Shown one piece after another: positions 35,180-45,390 of a stretch of 64,000 bases of DNA. Each line of letters opens with the position of its first letter. Position 1 is the stretch's first letter. The translations under genes and the position numbers were made by a program. The stretch is from NCBI RefSeq assembly GCF_013178945.1, contig NZ_JABFDM010000003.1, forward strand, positions 372,001 through 436,000. The letters are read 5' to 3'. The notes under the pieces were generated by a model. It had not been told where the DNA came from. It was given only the letters and a program-made list of their open reading frames with translations, and searched no databases. The stretch is from Bradyrhizobium aeschynomenes (GTDB taxonomy: Bacteria; Pseudomonadota; Alphaproteobacteria; Rhizobiales; Xanthobacteraceae).

Positions 35180-36412
35180 TCACGCTTGTGCGACGCGCGC
35201 GTGTCCGTCGATCTCGGAGGCGCGATCGGCCAGCGCGCGGCGCAGAGTCAGCGTGAACAGGCCCATCAGCACGATCAGACCGAGCGGTATCGTCGTCAGC
35301 CCGGCGACGCTGCGCGACAGCAGCGGCACGATCCACGCAGCCGCGAGCACGCTGAGCTCATAGTCGCGAAAGCCGTCGGCCAAGCCATGGCGAACGAAGA
35401 AGATGATCGCGACGGCCAGCACGACGAGGTCATAGTCGAGAACGTAAGGCGTTGCCAGCAGGCTCGCGCTGGCGAGCGCCGAGGCCTTCAGATCGAACGC
35501 CGCCTCGCTCTGCCACAGCCATGCAAGGCCGCCCGCGAGCGACAATGCGAGCAAGGTCTGCAGCGCATAGGCGGTGCGGACATCGGCTCCCCAGTGACGT
35601 GCCGCCGAGAACACGGACTGGATTTTCTCCCAGCCGGTGCCGCCTTGCTCGAGCACCACGGTCTGGGTGAAGGTCATCGACTGGAAGAAGGCATGCCAGA
35701 CGTCGGTGCCCAGCACGGCGAAGCTGATCGCGATGAGCGCGGCCACGGTGAGGCCTGCTGCCGCGATCGTCGGCCAGCGCCCGCTTGCGAGCAGGGCGAT
35801 CGGGATGAGCACGCCGAACTGCGGCTTGTAGGCCAGAAGCCCGATCAGCACGCCCGCGATCCACGGCTTGCCGCGCTCCATCATCAGCAACGCCCCGCCG
35901 AGCAGGGCCGCAGTGAAGAACGCGTTCTGGCCATGACCGATGTTGACGAACACTGCGGGGAAGGCGGCGGCGACCAGCAACGTCTCCGATCGCGGCAGGA
36001 TCGCGCGCATGACGGCGAGGTAGGCGAGCAGGCTCGACACCACCCACAGCGCCAGCCCCCCGGCATAGGGCAGCAAAGCCGTGACGGCGGCGATCGCGAA
36101 GAAGAATGGGGGATAGTGCCAGCCGAAGAACGGCACGTCGCGGCCGTCGAACACGGCCTTTTCCATCGCATGCTGCAACGGTGGGTCGTAGGCGTCGCCG
36201 GCCTTGCCGTGAAGGGTCAATACCCCTGCCGCATAGACGTTGGAGAAATCGGTGCCGATTGGCTTGCCGTTGCGATCGATCAGGCGGTCGGAGAGCGCGA
36301 TCCAGCCCGCGACCGCAGCCGCCGTGAACGCCAGCAGAAGCCAGCTGTAGGATCTGATCCGCGCGGCCGTCAGCCAGTTGCCGGATCGCAGGGCGCTCCC
36401 GATAGTGGTCAT
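35180..36412 (-). CDS. Glycosyltransferase family 87-like (DUF2029) membrane protein
   Basis: 410 residues from MTTIGSALRSGNWLTAARIRSYSW with about ten to eleven hydrophobic helices. The first periplasmic loop has GTDFSNVYAAGVLTLHGKAGDAYDP, the acidic first-loop motif of GT-C mannosyltransferases of family 87 (mycobacterial PimE type), followed by FFGWHYPPFFF and LAYKPQFGVLIP. It likely moves a sugar from a polyprenyl-phosphate donor to a cell-envelope acceptor. The frame is open upstream to 36592 but the added part overlaps the promoter of the divergent aminotransferase. Confidence 0.85.
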   Translation of the reverse strand: MTTIGSALRSGNWLTAARIRSYSWLLLAFTAAAVAGWIALSDRLIDRNGKPIGTDFSNVYAAGVLTLHGKAGDAYDPPLQHAMEKAVFDGRDVPFFGWHYPPFFFAIAAVTALLPYAGGLALWVVSSLLAYLAVMRAILPRSETLLVAAAFPAVFVNIGHGQNAFFTAALLGGALLMMERGKPWIAGVLIGLLAYKPQFGVLIPIALLASGRWPTIAAAGLTVAALIAISFAVLGTDVWHAFFQSMTFTQTVVLEQGGTGWEKIQSVFSAARHWGADVRTAYALQTLLALSLAGGLAWLWQSEAAFDLKASALASASLLATPYVLDYDLVVLAVAIIFFVRHGLADGFRDYELSVLAAAWIVPLLSRSVAGLTTIPLGLIVLMGLFTLTLRRALADRASEIDGHARVAQA

Positions 36413-36594
36413 TTCGGCCTGAAAATTGGGACAATCGTTGGTCCACGCTAGCCTGGCCGCTTTAACGTTCCCTAAACTCTTGGGAGCCATGTGCCCAAGC
36501 TTCTTGCGATGCGGCGCTGCGGGCCGTAAAAGCAGGCGTTTCCCTGACATGACTGGTCGTGGCCCCGAGGGGGTGATCCACGACGCCTGCATAG

Positions 36595-37806
<1,212 letters not shown>

Positions 37807-37852
37807 TCGGGCAACAGCGACCTTCGAATCTCCAAAGGTCAAGTTCCGCACA

Positions 37853-37890
37853 GAAAGGCGCCATGTTTTGAACATGGCGCCTTTCTTTTG
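37853..37890 (+). terminator. Intrinsic terminator after the aminotransferase gene
   Basis: Perfect 15-bp stem (37853-37867 with 37871-37885), loop TTG, then TTTTG. Starts 46 bases after the stop codon. Confidence 0.85.
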
Positions 37891-37926
37891 TCCGGGCTCG
37901 AGTCCGGTGGCGTAGGGTTGAGTTTG

Positions 37927-38451
37927 ATGCGGCTGCTTGTGCTGTCGATCGTGGCGATGGTGATGATGGTGCCGCTCGCGCAGGCCCATCAGGGCCGGCC
38001 GATGCGTGCGGGGGTTCTGGAGTGCGAGGGCCGACGGACGACCGGCAAGCTGGTGATGTCGCAGGCCCGTCTGCGCTGCGTGTTTCGCAGCCAGGGCCGC
38101 CAGCCGGAGCGCTATGTCGCCAAGGTCCGCCGCTACGGTCTCGATCTCGGACTGACGGACCAGACCCGGATGGCGTGGGCAGTCTACGCTCCCGTCAATG
38201 ATTTCGGCCGCAGCGAGCTGCGCGGGCGCTATGGCGGGTTGTCGGCCAACGCCGCCGCGCTGGTGGGCTTCGGCGGCAGCTTCCTGGTCCGCGACACCGA
38301 TCGCGCCACCCAGCTGCAGCCGATCAGCCTGCAGGGGCAGACCGGCATGAACCTCGCGGCGGGAATCACCGAGGTCGAGCTGGTGCCGCTGCTGCCGGTG
38401 CATCCAAGCCCGAGCCGATCGTCGTCCTACTTCTCACGCTATTATCGCTGA
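37927..38451 (+). CDS. DUF992 domain exported protein
   Basis: 174 residues. Signal peptide MRLLVLSIVAMVMMVPLAQAH, then the DUF992 core: RAGVLECEGRRTTGKLVMSQARLRCVF, RYVAKVRRYGLDLGLTDQTRMAWAVYAP, LRGRYGGLSANAAALVGFGGSFLVR, LQPISLQGQTGMNLAAGI. Two cysteines could form a disulfide. The start at 37927 is used because the longer frame (37888) would precede the signal peptide with unlike sequence. It is a diverged tandem paralogue of the next gene. Confidence 0.85.
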   Translation: MRLLVLSIVAMVMMVPLAQAHQGRPMRAGVLECEGRRTTGKLVMSQARLRCVFRSQGRQPERYVAKVRRYGLDLGLTDQTRMAWAVYAPVNDFGRSELRGRYGGLSANAAALVGFGGSFLVRDTDRATQLQPISLQGQTGMNLAAGITEVELVPLLPVHPSPSRSSSYFSRYYR

Positions 38452-38632
38452 GCCCGGTGACAATGCCTTGCAGCAGCGCGGCGTCGGGCGAGAGCTGACG
38501 TTGTTCAGCCAGATGAACGGCGCGCCGCTTCTGGCACGGCTGTAAGCCTTGTGGCATAGATGTGATGGCTCGTGATCATCGGTTCGATCACCGAGCGCCG
38601 CATCACATGTTCATTTCAGCCGGAGTTTATTC

Positions 38633-39103
38633 ATGCGCTCGACCATCCTCGCCGGGCTTACTGCTGCAGGCCTCTGCATCGCCGGCGCTGCCCAGGCGCA
38701 AGATCGCGTGCGGATCGGCGTCCTCGAATGCCGCGGCGGCGCCAGCGTCGGCTTCATCGTCGGCTCGGTGACCCATCTCGGCTGCGTGCTGCGCGCCGAC
38801 GGCCTCCCGGAGGACCGCTATGTCGCGACCATCCGCAAGGTCGGCCTCGACCTCGGCATCACCCAGGAATCGCTGCTGGCCTGGGTGGTCTATGCGCCGG
38901 TCGCGCGGCTCGGGCCGGGCGATCTTTCCGGCGACTATGCCGGTGCGCAGGGCTCGGCCGCGGTCGGTGTCGGCCTTGGCGGCAACGTGCTGGTCGGCGG
39001 CTCCGCCAACTCGATCGCGTTGCAGCCGCTCAGCGTGCAGGGTCAGGTCGGTCTGTCCGTCTCGGCCGGGCTGCAAAGCCTCGAATTGCGCCCGGGCCGG
39101 TGA
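38633..39103 (+). CDS. DUF992 domain exported protein, paralogue
   Basis: 156 residues. Signal peptide MRSTILAGLTAAGLCIAGAAQAQ; core RIGVLECRGGASVGFIVGSVTHLGCVL, RYVATIRKVGLDLGITQESLLAWVVYAP, LSGDYAGAQGSAAVGVGLGGNVLVGG, IALQPLSVQGQVGLSVSAGLQSLEL. Both cysteines of the preceding paralogue are kept at the same places. The beta-rich, Gly-rich ending suggests a small periplasmic or outer-membrane beta protein. Function unknown in the family. Confidence 0.87.
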   Translation: MRSTILAGLTAAGLCIAGAAQAQDRVRIGVLECRGGASVGFIVGSVTHLGCVLRADGLPEDRYVATIRKVGLDLGITQESLLAWVVYAPVARLGPGDLSGDYAGAQGSAAVGVGLGGNVLVGGSANSIALQPLSVQGQVGLSVSAGLQSLELRPGR

Positions 39104-39280
39104 TCTTCCCTTTGCCGTGAACAGCCGCTCTTCCCGCAATCATGCGGAAGGGCGGCGTACCTGCCGCACTGCAGCGACGTTTTTCGCGAGCGTCCTGCTT
39201 GCCAAAGCGGCAGACGAGGCAGAGCATTCGGCTTTGCCGACCCAATCAAGGGCCGAGCTCCACAATGAGGAGGCGGCGAA

Positions 39281-41329
39281 ATGGGACACGACCTGAGAAG
39301 TCCCCGAGGTCCACGGTGCATCGCGCTGGTGGGCCCTTTCCAAAGCGGTAAAACCACTCTGTTGGAGGCGATCCTGGCGCGAACGGGCGCGATCCCGCGC
39401 ACCGGCAGCGTCGACGTCGGCACCTCCGTCGGCGATGCCAGCCCGGAGGCGCGTCATCACAAGATGAGCGTCGCGATGACGGCGGCGACGACGACCTTCA
39501 TGGGCGACAGCTACACCTTCCTCGATTGTCCCGGCTCGATCGAGTTCATCCACGACATGCGCGCCGCGCTGCCAGCGGTCGACGCTGCGATCGTGGTCTG
39601 CGAGGCGGATGAGAAGAAGCTGCCGCAGCTGCAGCTCATCCTGCGCGAGCTCGAAGAGCTGCGCATTCCGCGCTTCCTGTTTCTCAACAAGATCGATCGC
39701 GCCAACGCGCGCATCCGCGAGACGCTGGCGACCTTGCAGCCGGCCTCGCGCGTGCCGCTGGTGCTCCGCCAGATCCCGATCTGGAAAGGCGAGCTCATTG
39801 AGGGCTTCGTCGATCTCGCTTTGGAGCGCGCCTTCATTTATCGCGAGCACAAGGCCTCCGAGGTCGTCGCGCTCGAAGGCGGCGATCTCGACCGAGAGAA
39901 GGAGGCGCGCTTCTCGATGCTGGAGAAGCTCGCAGATCACGACGATTCGCTGATGGAGCAGTTGCTCGAGGACATCCCGCCGCCGCGCGATGCCGTGTTC
40001 GACGATCTCGCGCGCGAATTGCGCGAGGGCCTGATCTGCCCGGTGCTGCTCGGCTCGGCGCTGCGCGAGAACGGCGTGCTCCGGCTGATGAAGGCGCTGC
40101 GCCACGAGGCGCCCGGCGTCGCCGACACGGCGAAGCGGCTCGGGGTCAAGGAGACCAAGGAGGCGCTCGGTTATGTCTTCAAGACGCTGCATCTGCAGCA
40201 CGGCGGCAAGCTGTCGCTGACGCGCCTGCTGTCAGGACATCTCGACGATGGTGCGACCTTGCATGCCGCCTCGGGCGAGGCGGCGCGCGTCTCCGGCATT
40301 CTCGCGGCGACCGGTGCGTACGACAGCAAGCGCGCGGGCGCGGAGGCCGGCGACACGATCGCGCTCGGCAAGCTCGAGACCGTCAAGACCGGCGAGACGA
40401 TTGCGACCGGCAAGACGGCACCAAAGGCGCTCGCGAAGGTCGATCCGTGCCCGCCCGTCTTGGCGCTCTCGATCGCCGCGGTCGACCGCAAGGACGACGT
40501 CAAGCTCGGCCAGGCCCTGCAACGGCTGCACGAGGAGGACCCGTCGCTGACCATGGTGCAGAACCCGCGCACCCACGACACGGTGCTGTGGGGGCAGGGC
40601 GAGATGCATTTGCGCGTCGCGCTCGAGCGGCTGCGGGACCGCTTCGGCGTCAACGTCAAATCGCATGCGCCCGCGATCGGCTATCAGGAGACCATCCGCA
40701 AGCCGATCACCCAGCGCGGCCGGCACAAGAAGCAGTCCGGCGGCCACGGCCAGTTCGGCGACGTCGTGCTCGACATCAAGCCGCTGCCGCGCGGCGAGGG
40801 TTTTCAGTTCACCGAGAAGGTGGTCGGCGGCGCGGTGCCGCGCAACTACATCCCGGCGGTGGAGGAGGGCGTCGTCGATGCGCTGGTGCGCGGCCCGCTC
40901 GGCTTCCCGGTGATCGATGTCGCGGTGACGCTCACCGACGGCTCCTATCACAGCGTCGATTCGTCCGATCTCGCATTCCGGACGGCGGCGCGGGCCGGCG
41001 TCAGCGAGGCGCTGCCGCAATGCCAGCCGGTGCTGCTGGAGCCGATCCACACGGTCGAGATCGTATGCCCGACCGAGGCGACCGCGAAGATCAACGCCAT
41101 CCTGTCGGCGCGGCGCGGCCAGATTCTGTCGTTTGATACCCGCGACGGCTGGCCCGGTTGGGACTGCGTCCGCGCCATGATGCCGGAGGCAGAGATCGGC
41201 GAACTGATCGTCGAGCTGCGCTCGGCCACCGCCGGTGCCGGCAGCTTTACCCGCCAGTTCGACCACATGGCCGAGGTGACGGGCCGCGCCGCCGACCACA
41301 TCATCGCCTCGCATCGCGACGCGGCGTAG
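39281..41329 (+). CDS. Elongation factor G-like protein (EF-G paralogue lacking catalytic His)
   Basis: 682 residues with all five EF-G domains: P-loop GPFQSGKT (18-25), G3 region DCPGS (82-86), NKID (136-139), domain III-IV region GYQETIRKPITQRGRHKKQSGGHGQFG and the C-terminal domain V. Two departures from translating EF-G: the RGITI switch I motif is absent (HHKMSV here), and the catalytic His of DTPGH is Ser86. It is the EF-G2/FusA2-like branch, not the housekeeping fusA, which is expected with rpsL/rpsG/tuf elsewhere. Good AGGAGG site upstream. Role unknown; perhaps a slow or non-hydrolysing ribosome factor. Confidence 0.92.
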   Translation: MGHDLRSPRGPRCIALVGPFQSGKTTLLEAILARTGAIPRTGSVDVGTSVGDASPEARHHKMSVAMTAATTTFMGDSYTFLDCPGSIEFIHDMRAALPAVDAAIVVCEADEKKLPQLQLILRELEELRIPRFLFLNKIDRANARIRETLATLQPASRVPLVLRQIPIWKGELIEGFVDLALERAFIYREHKASEVVALEGGDLDREKEARFSMLEKLADHDDSLMEQLLEDIPPPRDAVFDDLARELREGLICPVLLGSALRENGVLRLMKALRHEAPGVADTAKRLGVKETKEALGYVFKTLHLQHGGKLSLTRLLSGHLDDGATLHAASGEAARVSGILAATGAYDSKRAGAEAGDTIALGKLETVKTGETIATGKTAPKALAKVDPCPPVLALSIAAVDRKDDVKLGQALQRLHEEDPSLTMVQNPRTHDTVLWGQGEMHLRVALERLRDRFGVNVKSHAPAIGYQETIRKPITQRGRHKKQSGGHGQFGDVVLDIKPLPRGEGFQFTEKVVGGAVPRNYIPAVEEGVVDALVRGPLGFPVIDVAVTLTDGSYHSVDSSDLAFRTAARAGVSEALPQCQPVLLEPIHTVEIVCPTEATAKINAILSARRGQILSFDTRDGWPGWDCVRAMMPEAEIGELIVELRSATAGAGSFTRQFDHMAEVTGRAADHIIASHRDAA

Positions 41330-41349
41330 TCACGTCCAAGCTCTCCAGC

Positions 41350-41377
41350 GTGGCCGGGCGTTCGTAGGCCCGGCCAC
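41350..41377 (+). terminator. Hairpin after the EF-G-like gene
   Basis: Perfect 10-bp stem GTGGCCGGGC / GCCCGGCCAC with an 8-base loop, 20 bases after the stop. No T-tract, so termination is only probable. Confidence 0.45.
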
Positions 41378-41636
41378 GGCTTCAGCGAACCCGCCGATAT
41401 GGTCCGGCCAGGTCCCGGCGGCCCGCGTCGCCTTTCGTTGCGACGCAATGTGCACTTGTGCACCAACCGAGTTCCCAGCATGGTGTTATGATAACGCCAT
41501 CCGATCCCCGGACCTGATATGCCGTCATTGGCCGAACAATCGTGATTGGCCGCCGCCCACGCCCCCTCGGTGATGTCGAGCCGGACGGGACGACGGCGCG
41601 GGCCCGAGAGTTCATCAGTTCCCAGCTCAGCCTCAC

Positions 41637-42662
41637 GTGATTCAGAAGCTCTCGTCCGCTCCGTTCTATCTGCGCGCCGCCCAGGCGACGGAAAGATTCC
41701 GCCGCCATGCCCTGCTGGGCTATGCCATCGCCGTCGGCGCCGCGATCGCGGCCTTCGCGCTGCGCCTTGCCCTGGTCGATACGCTGCCGGACGGCTTTCC
41801 TTATCTGACGTTCTTCCCGGCCGTCATCCTCACGACCTTCTTCTGCGGTGTCGGGCCCGGTACCGTGTGTGCCGGGTTGTGCGGCGCGCTGGCGTGGTAC
41901 TTCTTCATGCCCGCGTCGGGCTATCAGAACGCGTTCGCGATCGGCTTCTACGCGATCATCGTCGCGGTCGACATCACGCTGATCCATTTGATGCATGAGG
42001 CCGCGCGGCATCTGCGCCAGGAGCGCGCCGTCTCCGAGCGGCTCTACGAAAATCAGCGTGTACTGTTCCAGGAGCTGCAGCACCGCGTCGCCAACAACAT
42101 CCAGTTCATCGCCGGATTGCTGATGATGCAGAAGCGGCAGGCGCTAGCTGATCCCTCGCGCGCCACTGCGATTCTCAGCGAGGCGCAGACGCGGCTCGAG
42201 ACGATCTCGCGCGTTCACCGCATGCTGCATGATCCCGGCCGGATGGATCTCGACATTGGTCCCTATCTGCAGACCATTTGCAACGACGTGCTGGAGTCGA
42301 GTGGCGCGCGTCAGGTCGCCTGCGTGGTGGATTTCGCACCGGCGCAGCTCGATTTGACCCGTCTGACTGCTTTGTCGCTGCTGGTCGTCGAACTCGTCAC
42401 CAATGCGCTCAAGCATGCCTTCGGGCCGGACGAGGCCGGCACCATCACGGTCAGCCTGAGGCCGCTCGACGAGGCGCGCTATGCGCTGACGATCGCGGAT
42501 GACGGCAAGGGCCTCGCCCCGGGCGCCGACCCCAGCAAGGGTGACAGCTTGGGCTTGCGGATCTGCGAGGGCCTTGCCGCACAGCTGCACGGCAAGCTCA
42601 CCACCAGCAGCGGCCGTGGCACGACGGTTCGGCTCGATTTTCCCAAACAGGTTCCAGCCTGA
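41637..42662 (+). CDS. Membrane sensor histidine kinase, HisKA_2 type with DUF4118
   Basis: 341 residues from a GTG start. Residues 25-125 hold four hydrophobic helices of the KdpD-like DUF4118 type (LVDTLPDGFPYLTFFPAVILTTFFCGVGPG). A short coil leads to the HisKA_2 dimerisation domain LFQELQHRVANNIQFIAGLLMMQ with the phospho-acceptor His of QHRVANN, then an HATPase_c domain (VVELVTNALKHAFGPDE; ADDGKGLAPG; GRGTTVRLDF). No response regulator is adjacent, so it is an orphan kinase. In alphaproteobacteria such kinases often act on PhyR-type general stress regulators. Confidence 0.88.
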   Translation: MIQKLSSAPFYLRAAQATERFRRHALLGYAIAVGAAIAAFALRLALVDTLPDGFPYLTFFPAVILTTFFCGVGPGTVCAGLCGALAWYFFMPASGYQNAFAIGFYAIIVAVDITLIHLMHEAARHLRQERAVSERLYENQRVLFQELQHRVANNIQFIAGLLMMQKRQALADPSRATAILSEAQTRLETISRVHRMLHDPGRMDLDIGPYLQTICNDVLESSGARQVACVVDFAPAQLDLTRLTALSLLVVELVTNALKHAFGPDEAGTITVSLRPLDEARYALTIADDGKGLAPGADPSKGDSLGLRICEGLAAQLHGKLTTSSGRGTTVRLDFPKQVPA

Positions 42663-42752
42663 CGCCTAGAGCACGATGCGACTAGGTGGAAACGCATCAT
42701 GCTCTCATCGCCAAGGTGCTGACAAGGACGACGGAAGGCACCGCGAATTCAG

Positions 42753-42917
42753 TCTCACCCTCCCCTGGAGGGGGATGGTCGATCGCACGCGAAGCGGGCG
42801 AGCGGGGTGGGGTGATCTCTCCGCCAAACCGGCGCAAGAGGAGAGATCACCCCACCCCGGCTCACATTACGCTGTGCTCCATGTGAGCCGACCCTCCCCC
42901 TCCAGGGGAGGGTGAGA
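42753..42917. repeat. Nested 165-bp palindrome
   Basis: Outer arms TCTCACCCTCCCCTGGAG... (42753-42775) and its complement (42895-42917), 23 bp; inner arms GGGGTGGGGTGATCTCTCC (42804-42822) and GGAGAGATCACCCCACCCC (42840-42858), 19 bp perfect. Lies between a sensor kinase gene and an HTH gene. Different in sequence from the type 1/2 repeats. Confidence 0.8.
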
Positions 42918-43113
42918 GCGGGGCCGACCTCGAAGCTGCGCGCTGCGCGATCGGAAAGGTGCGTCATGCGGCCTTGATGCTCCAACTCAATCCGCGCCGC
43001 AGGCAGCCCTGGCGGCCGCCCCCGTAGCCCTTGCCATTGGCCTCATATGATGTATTTTACATCATTGTCTTTGTCTCAGACATCACTTATGGTGTTTGCT
43101 ACGTGAGGCCATC
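42918..43113. other. Upstream region of the HTH gene; nothing else seen
   Basis: Together with 42663-42752 this completes a 451-base stretch without a gene. Apart from the nested palindrome and the operator-like site at 43048 no structure or open frame with coding character is visible. Confidence 0.5.
43048..43064. promoter_or_regulatory. Operator-like palindrome before HTH gene
   Basis: TGATGTATTTTACATCA: arms TGATGTA/TACATCA around TTT, in an AT-rich segment 50 bases before the GTG start of the small HTH regulator. Probable autoregulatory operator. Confidence 0.5.
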
Positions 43114-43416
43114 GTGATCACGTCGTTCCAGATGCGAGCCGCGCGTGCGCTGCTCGGGATAGATCAGAAAACCTTGGCCGAGCTGGCCGGCGTGTCGCTG
43201 CCGACGATCCAGCGGATGGAAGCCTCCACCGGCAACGTCCGCGGCGTCGTCGATTCGCTGACCAAGGTCGTCGATGCGCTCAATCGTGCGGGCGTGGATC
43301 TGATCGGTGAGCATGCCCGCAGCGAGGATGGCGGGCGCGGTGTTCGCCTGAAGGACCCGGGGCCGCCCAACCGCGTGGGCCGTCAAACTGACATTGCGCG
43401 CGATGGCGCGAGTTAG
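43114..43416 (+). CDS. Small helix-turn-helix (XRE-type) regulator
   Basis: 100 residues from GTG. FQMRAARALLGIDQKTLAELAGVSLPTIQRMEAS is an XRE-like helix-turn-helix, followed by VVDSLTKVVDALNRAGVDLIGE, a pattern shared by short stand-alone regulators of alphaproteobacteria. The C-terminal 25 residues are polar. It is 87 bases upstream of the SulP gene on the same strand and may regulate it. An upstream palindrome (43048-43064) suggests autoregulation. Confidence 0.85.
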   Translation: MITSFQMRAARALLGIDQKTLAELAGVSLPTIQRMEASTGNVRGVVDSLTKVVDALNRAGVDLIGEHARSEDGGRGVRLKDPGPPNRVGRQTDIARDGAS

Positions 43417-43503
43417 CTTCATCGCGCGGCACGGAGGCCGTTGAGCGCTCCGTGTGAGACGCATCGTCGGTGCATGGCGCTCGGACGATGCGACGGGAGC
43501 GTG

Positions 43504-45273
43504 ATGGGCATGAGCATCGCAAACGAGCACGGCGCGCAGCGGCGGGTCGGACATCATGAGCCGACCTTCGCCGAATTGTATTCCCCAAAACTTCTCACAG
43601 TGCTGCGTGAGGGCTATGGCCTCACCGATTTCCGCGCCGATGCGCTCGCGGGCCTGACGGTCGCCATCGTCGCGCTGCCGCTGTCGATGGCGATCGCGAT
43701 CGCCTCCGGCGTCTCGCCCGGCCGCGGCCTCTACACCGCCGTGATCGGCGGCTTCCTGATCTCGCTGCTCGGCGGCAGCCGCTTCCAGATCGGCGGCCCG
43801 GCCGGCGCCTTCATCGTGCTGGTCGCCGCGACCGTCGACCGCCAAGGCCTCGACGGGCTTTTGCTGGCGACCATGATGTCCGGCGTGATTCTGGTGATCG
43901 CCGGCTATCTGCGGCTCGGCACCTACATCAAGTTCATTCCCTATCCGGTCACGGTCGGCTTCACCGCCGGCATCGCCGTGATCATCTTTGCCAGCCAGCT
44001 GAAGGACCTGTTCGGCATTACGCTCTCCGGCAAGGAGCCCGGTGAACTGATCCCCAAGCTCACGGCGCTCGCGCATGGCGCGCCGACGGCAAACCTGTCA
44101 GCGGTTGCGCTGGCCGCGCTGTCGATCGCGATCATCGTCGGGTTGAAGCGTCTGCGGCCGACATGGCCCGGAATTCTCATCGCGGTCGTGGTCGCGGCGG
44201 TCTTCACCTATGCGCTGCAGCTGCCGGTCGAAACCATCGGCACCAAATTCGGCGGCATTCCGCGCGAGCTGCCCGCGCCGGCGCTGCCGGCGATGTCGCT
44301 CGCCAAGATCCAGGCGGTGTTTCCCGATGCGATCGCCTTCGCCCTGCTCGGCGCGATCGAATCGCTGCTCTCGGCCGTCGTCGCCGACGGCATGACCGGC
44401 CGCCGCCATCGCTCGAACTGCGAGCTGGTCGCGCAGGGCTTCGCCAATGTCGGCTCGGCGCTGTTCGGCGGCATCTGCGTCACCGGCACCATCGCGCGCA
44501 CCGCCACCAACGTCCGCGCCGGCGCACGCGGTCCGGTGTCGGGCATGCTGCATTCGCTGTTCCTGCTGGTGTTCATGCTGATCGCGGCCCCACTGGCGAG
44601 CTATATCCCGCTGTCGGCGCTGGCCGCGGTGCTCGTGGTCGTCGCCTGGAACATGGCCGAAAAGCACGAGTTCGCGACCCTGGTCCGTTCGTCCTGGGGC
44701 GATGCCACGGTGCTGCTAGCGACCTTCGGGCTCACGATCTTCCGCGATCTCACCGAGGGCATCCTGGTCGGCTTCGCGCTCGGCGCGGTGCTCTTCATCA
44801 ACCGGATGGCACAGATGACCGGCGTCGAGGATGGCTCGCCGTTGGTCGCCGAGGATCGGGCGGACTTCGAGGATGGCGCGCGCGTGCCGTACAATCCCAA
44901 GCTCAGCGCCGACAAGGACGTGCTGGTCTATCGCATCACCGGTGCGTTCTTCTTCGGCGCCGCCTCCACGGTCGGGACCGTGCTCGACTCCATCGCCGAC
45001 CGCCGCAAGGCCTTCGTGGTGGATTTCGCAGCCGTGCCGTTCCTGGATTCGACCGCCGCCAACGCGATGAGCCGCGTCGCCGCCAAGGCCAAGCGCCAGG
45101 GCATCCGGCTGTTCATCACCGGCGCCTCGCCGACGGTGCGCCGAGCGCTGCTGACCCACGGCGTGCGACCGCCGCTGGTACGCTATCGCGAGACCATCGA
45201 GCGCGCCGTGGCCGATATCAAGGGCAAGGAAGCGCCGCGGGAGGAGATCGCCGACGGGCTAGCGGCGAGCTGA
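43504..45273 (+). CDS. SulP family inorganic anion transporter with STAS domain
   Basis: 589 residues. About ten to twelve membrane segments from residue 30: DALAGLTVAIVALPLSMAIAIASGVSPGRGLYTAVIGG is the SulP signature, QIGGPAGAFIVLV and ALLGAIESLLSAVVADGMTG follow. The cytoplasmic STAS domain is residues about 465-570 (DVLVYRITGAFFFGA; VVDFAAVPFLDSTAANAM). Members carry sulfate, bicarbonate or dicarboxylates; no carbonic anhydrase is fused or adjacent. ATGs at 43504 and 43510 are both possible. Confidence 0.92.
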   Translation: MGMSIANEHGAQRRVGHHEPTFAELYSPKLLTVLREGYGLTDFRADALAGLTVAIVALPLSMAIAIASGVSPGRGLYTAVIGGFLISLLGGSRFQIGGPAGAFIVLVAATVDRQGLDGLLLATMMSGVILVIAGYLRLGTYIKFIPYPVTVGFTAGIAVIIFASQLKDLFGITLSGKEPGELIPKLTALAHGAPTANLSAVALAALSIAIIVGLKRLRPTWPGILIAVVVAAVFTYALQLPVETIGTKFGGIPRELPAPALPAMSLAKIQAVFPDAIAFALLGAIESLLSAVVADGMTGRRHRSNCELVAQGFANVGSALFGGICVTGTIARTATNVRAGARGPVSGMLHSLFLLVFMLIAAPLASYIPLSALAAVLVVVAWNMAEKHEFATLVRSSWGDATVLLATFGLTIFRDLTEGILVGFALGAVLFINRMAQMTGVEDGSPLVAEDRADFEDGARVPYNPKLSADKDVLVYRITGAFFFGAASTVGTVLDSIADRRKAFVVDFAAVPFLDSTAANAMSRVAAKAKRQGIRLFITGASPTVRRALLTHGVRPPLVRYRETIERAVADIKGKEAPREEIADGLAAS

Positions 45274-45390
45274 GGCTTGACCCGAGCCGCTACGGGAGGC
45301 TGCGCGTGACGCCCGCTGCACTCGCCCTCAAGGTGTCACCGTCGGGCTCCGAGCATTGACTCCGGCCGGAGCTTGTCCGATGTCACGGCC

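Noticed and set aside
35057..36451. 464-codon plus-strand frame
   Set aside because: Antisense to the GT87-like membrane protein; Gln/Glu/Arg-rich with no motif.
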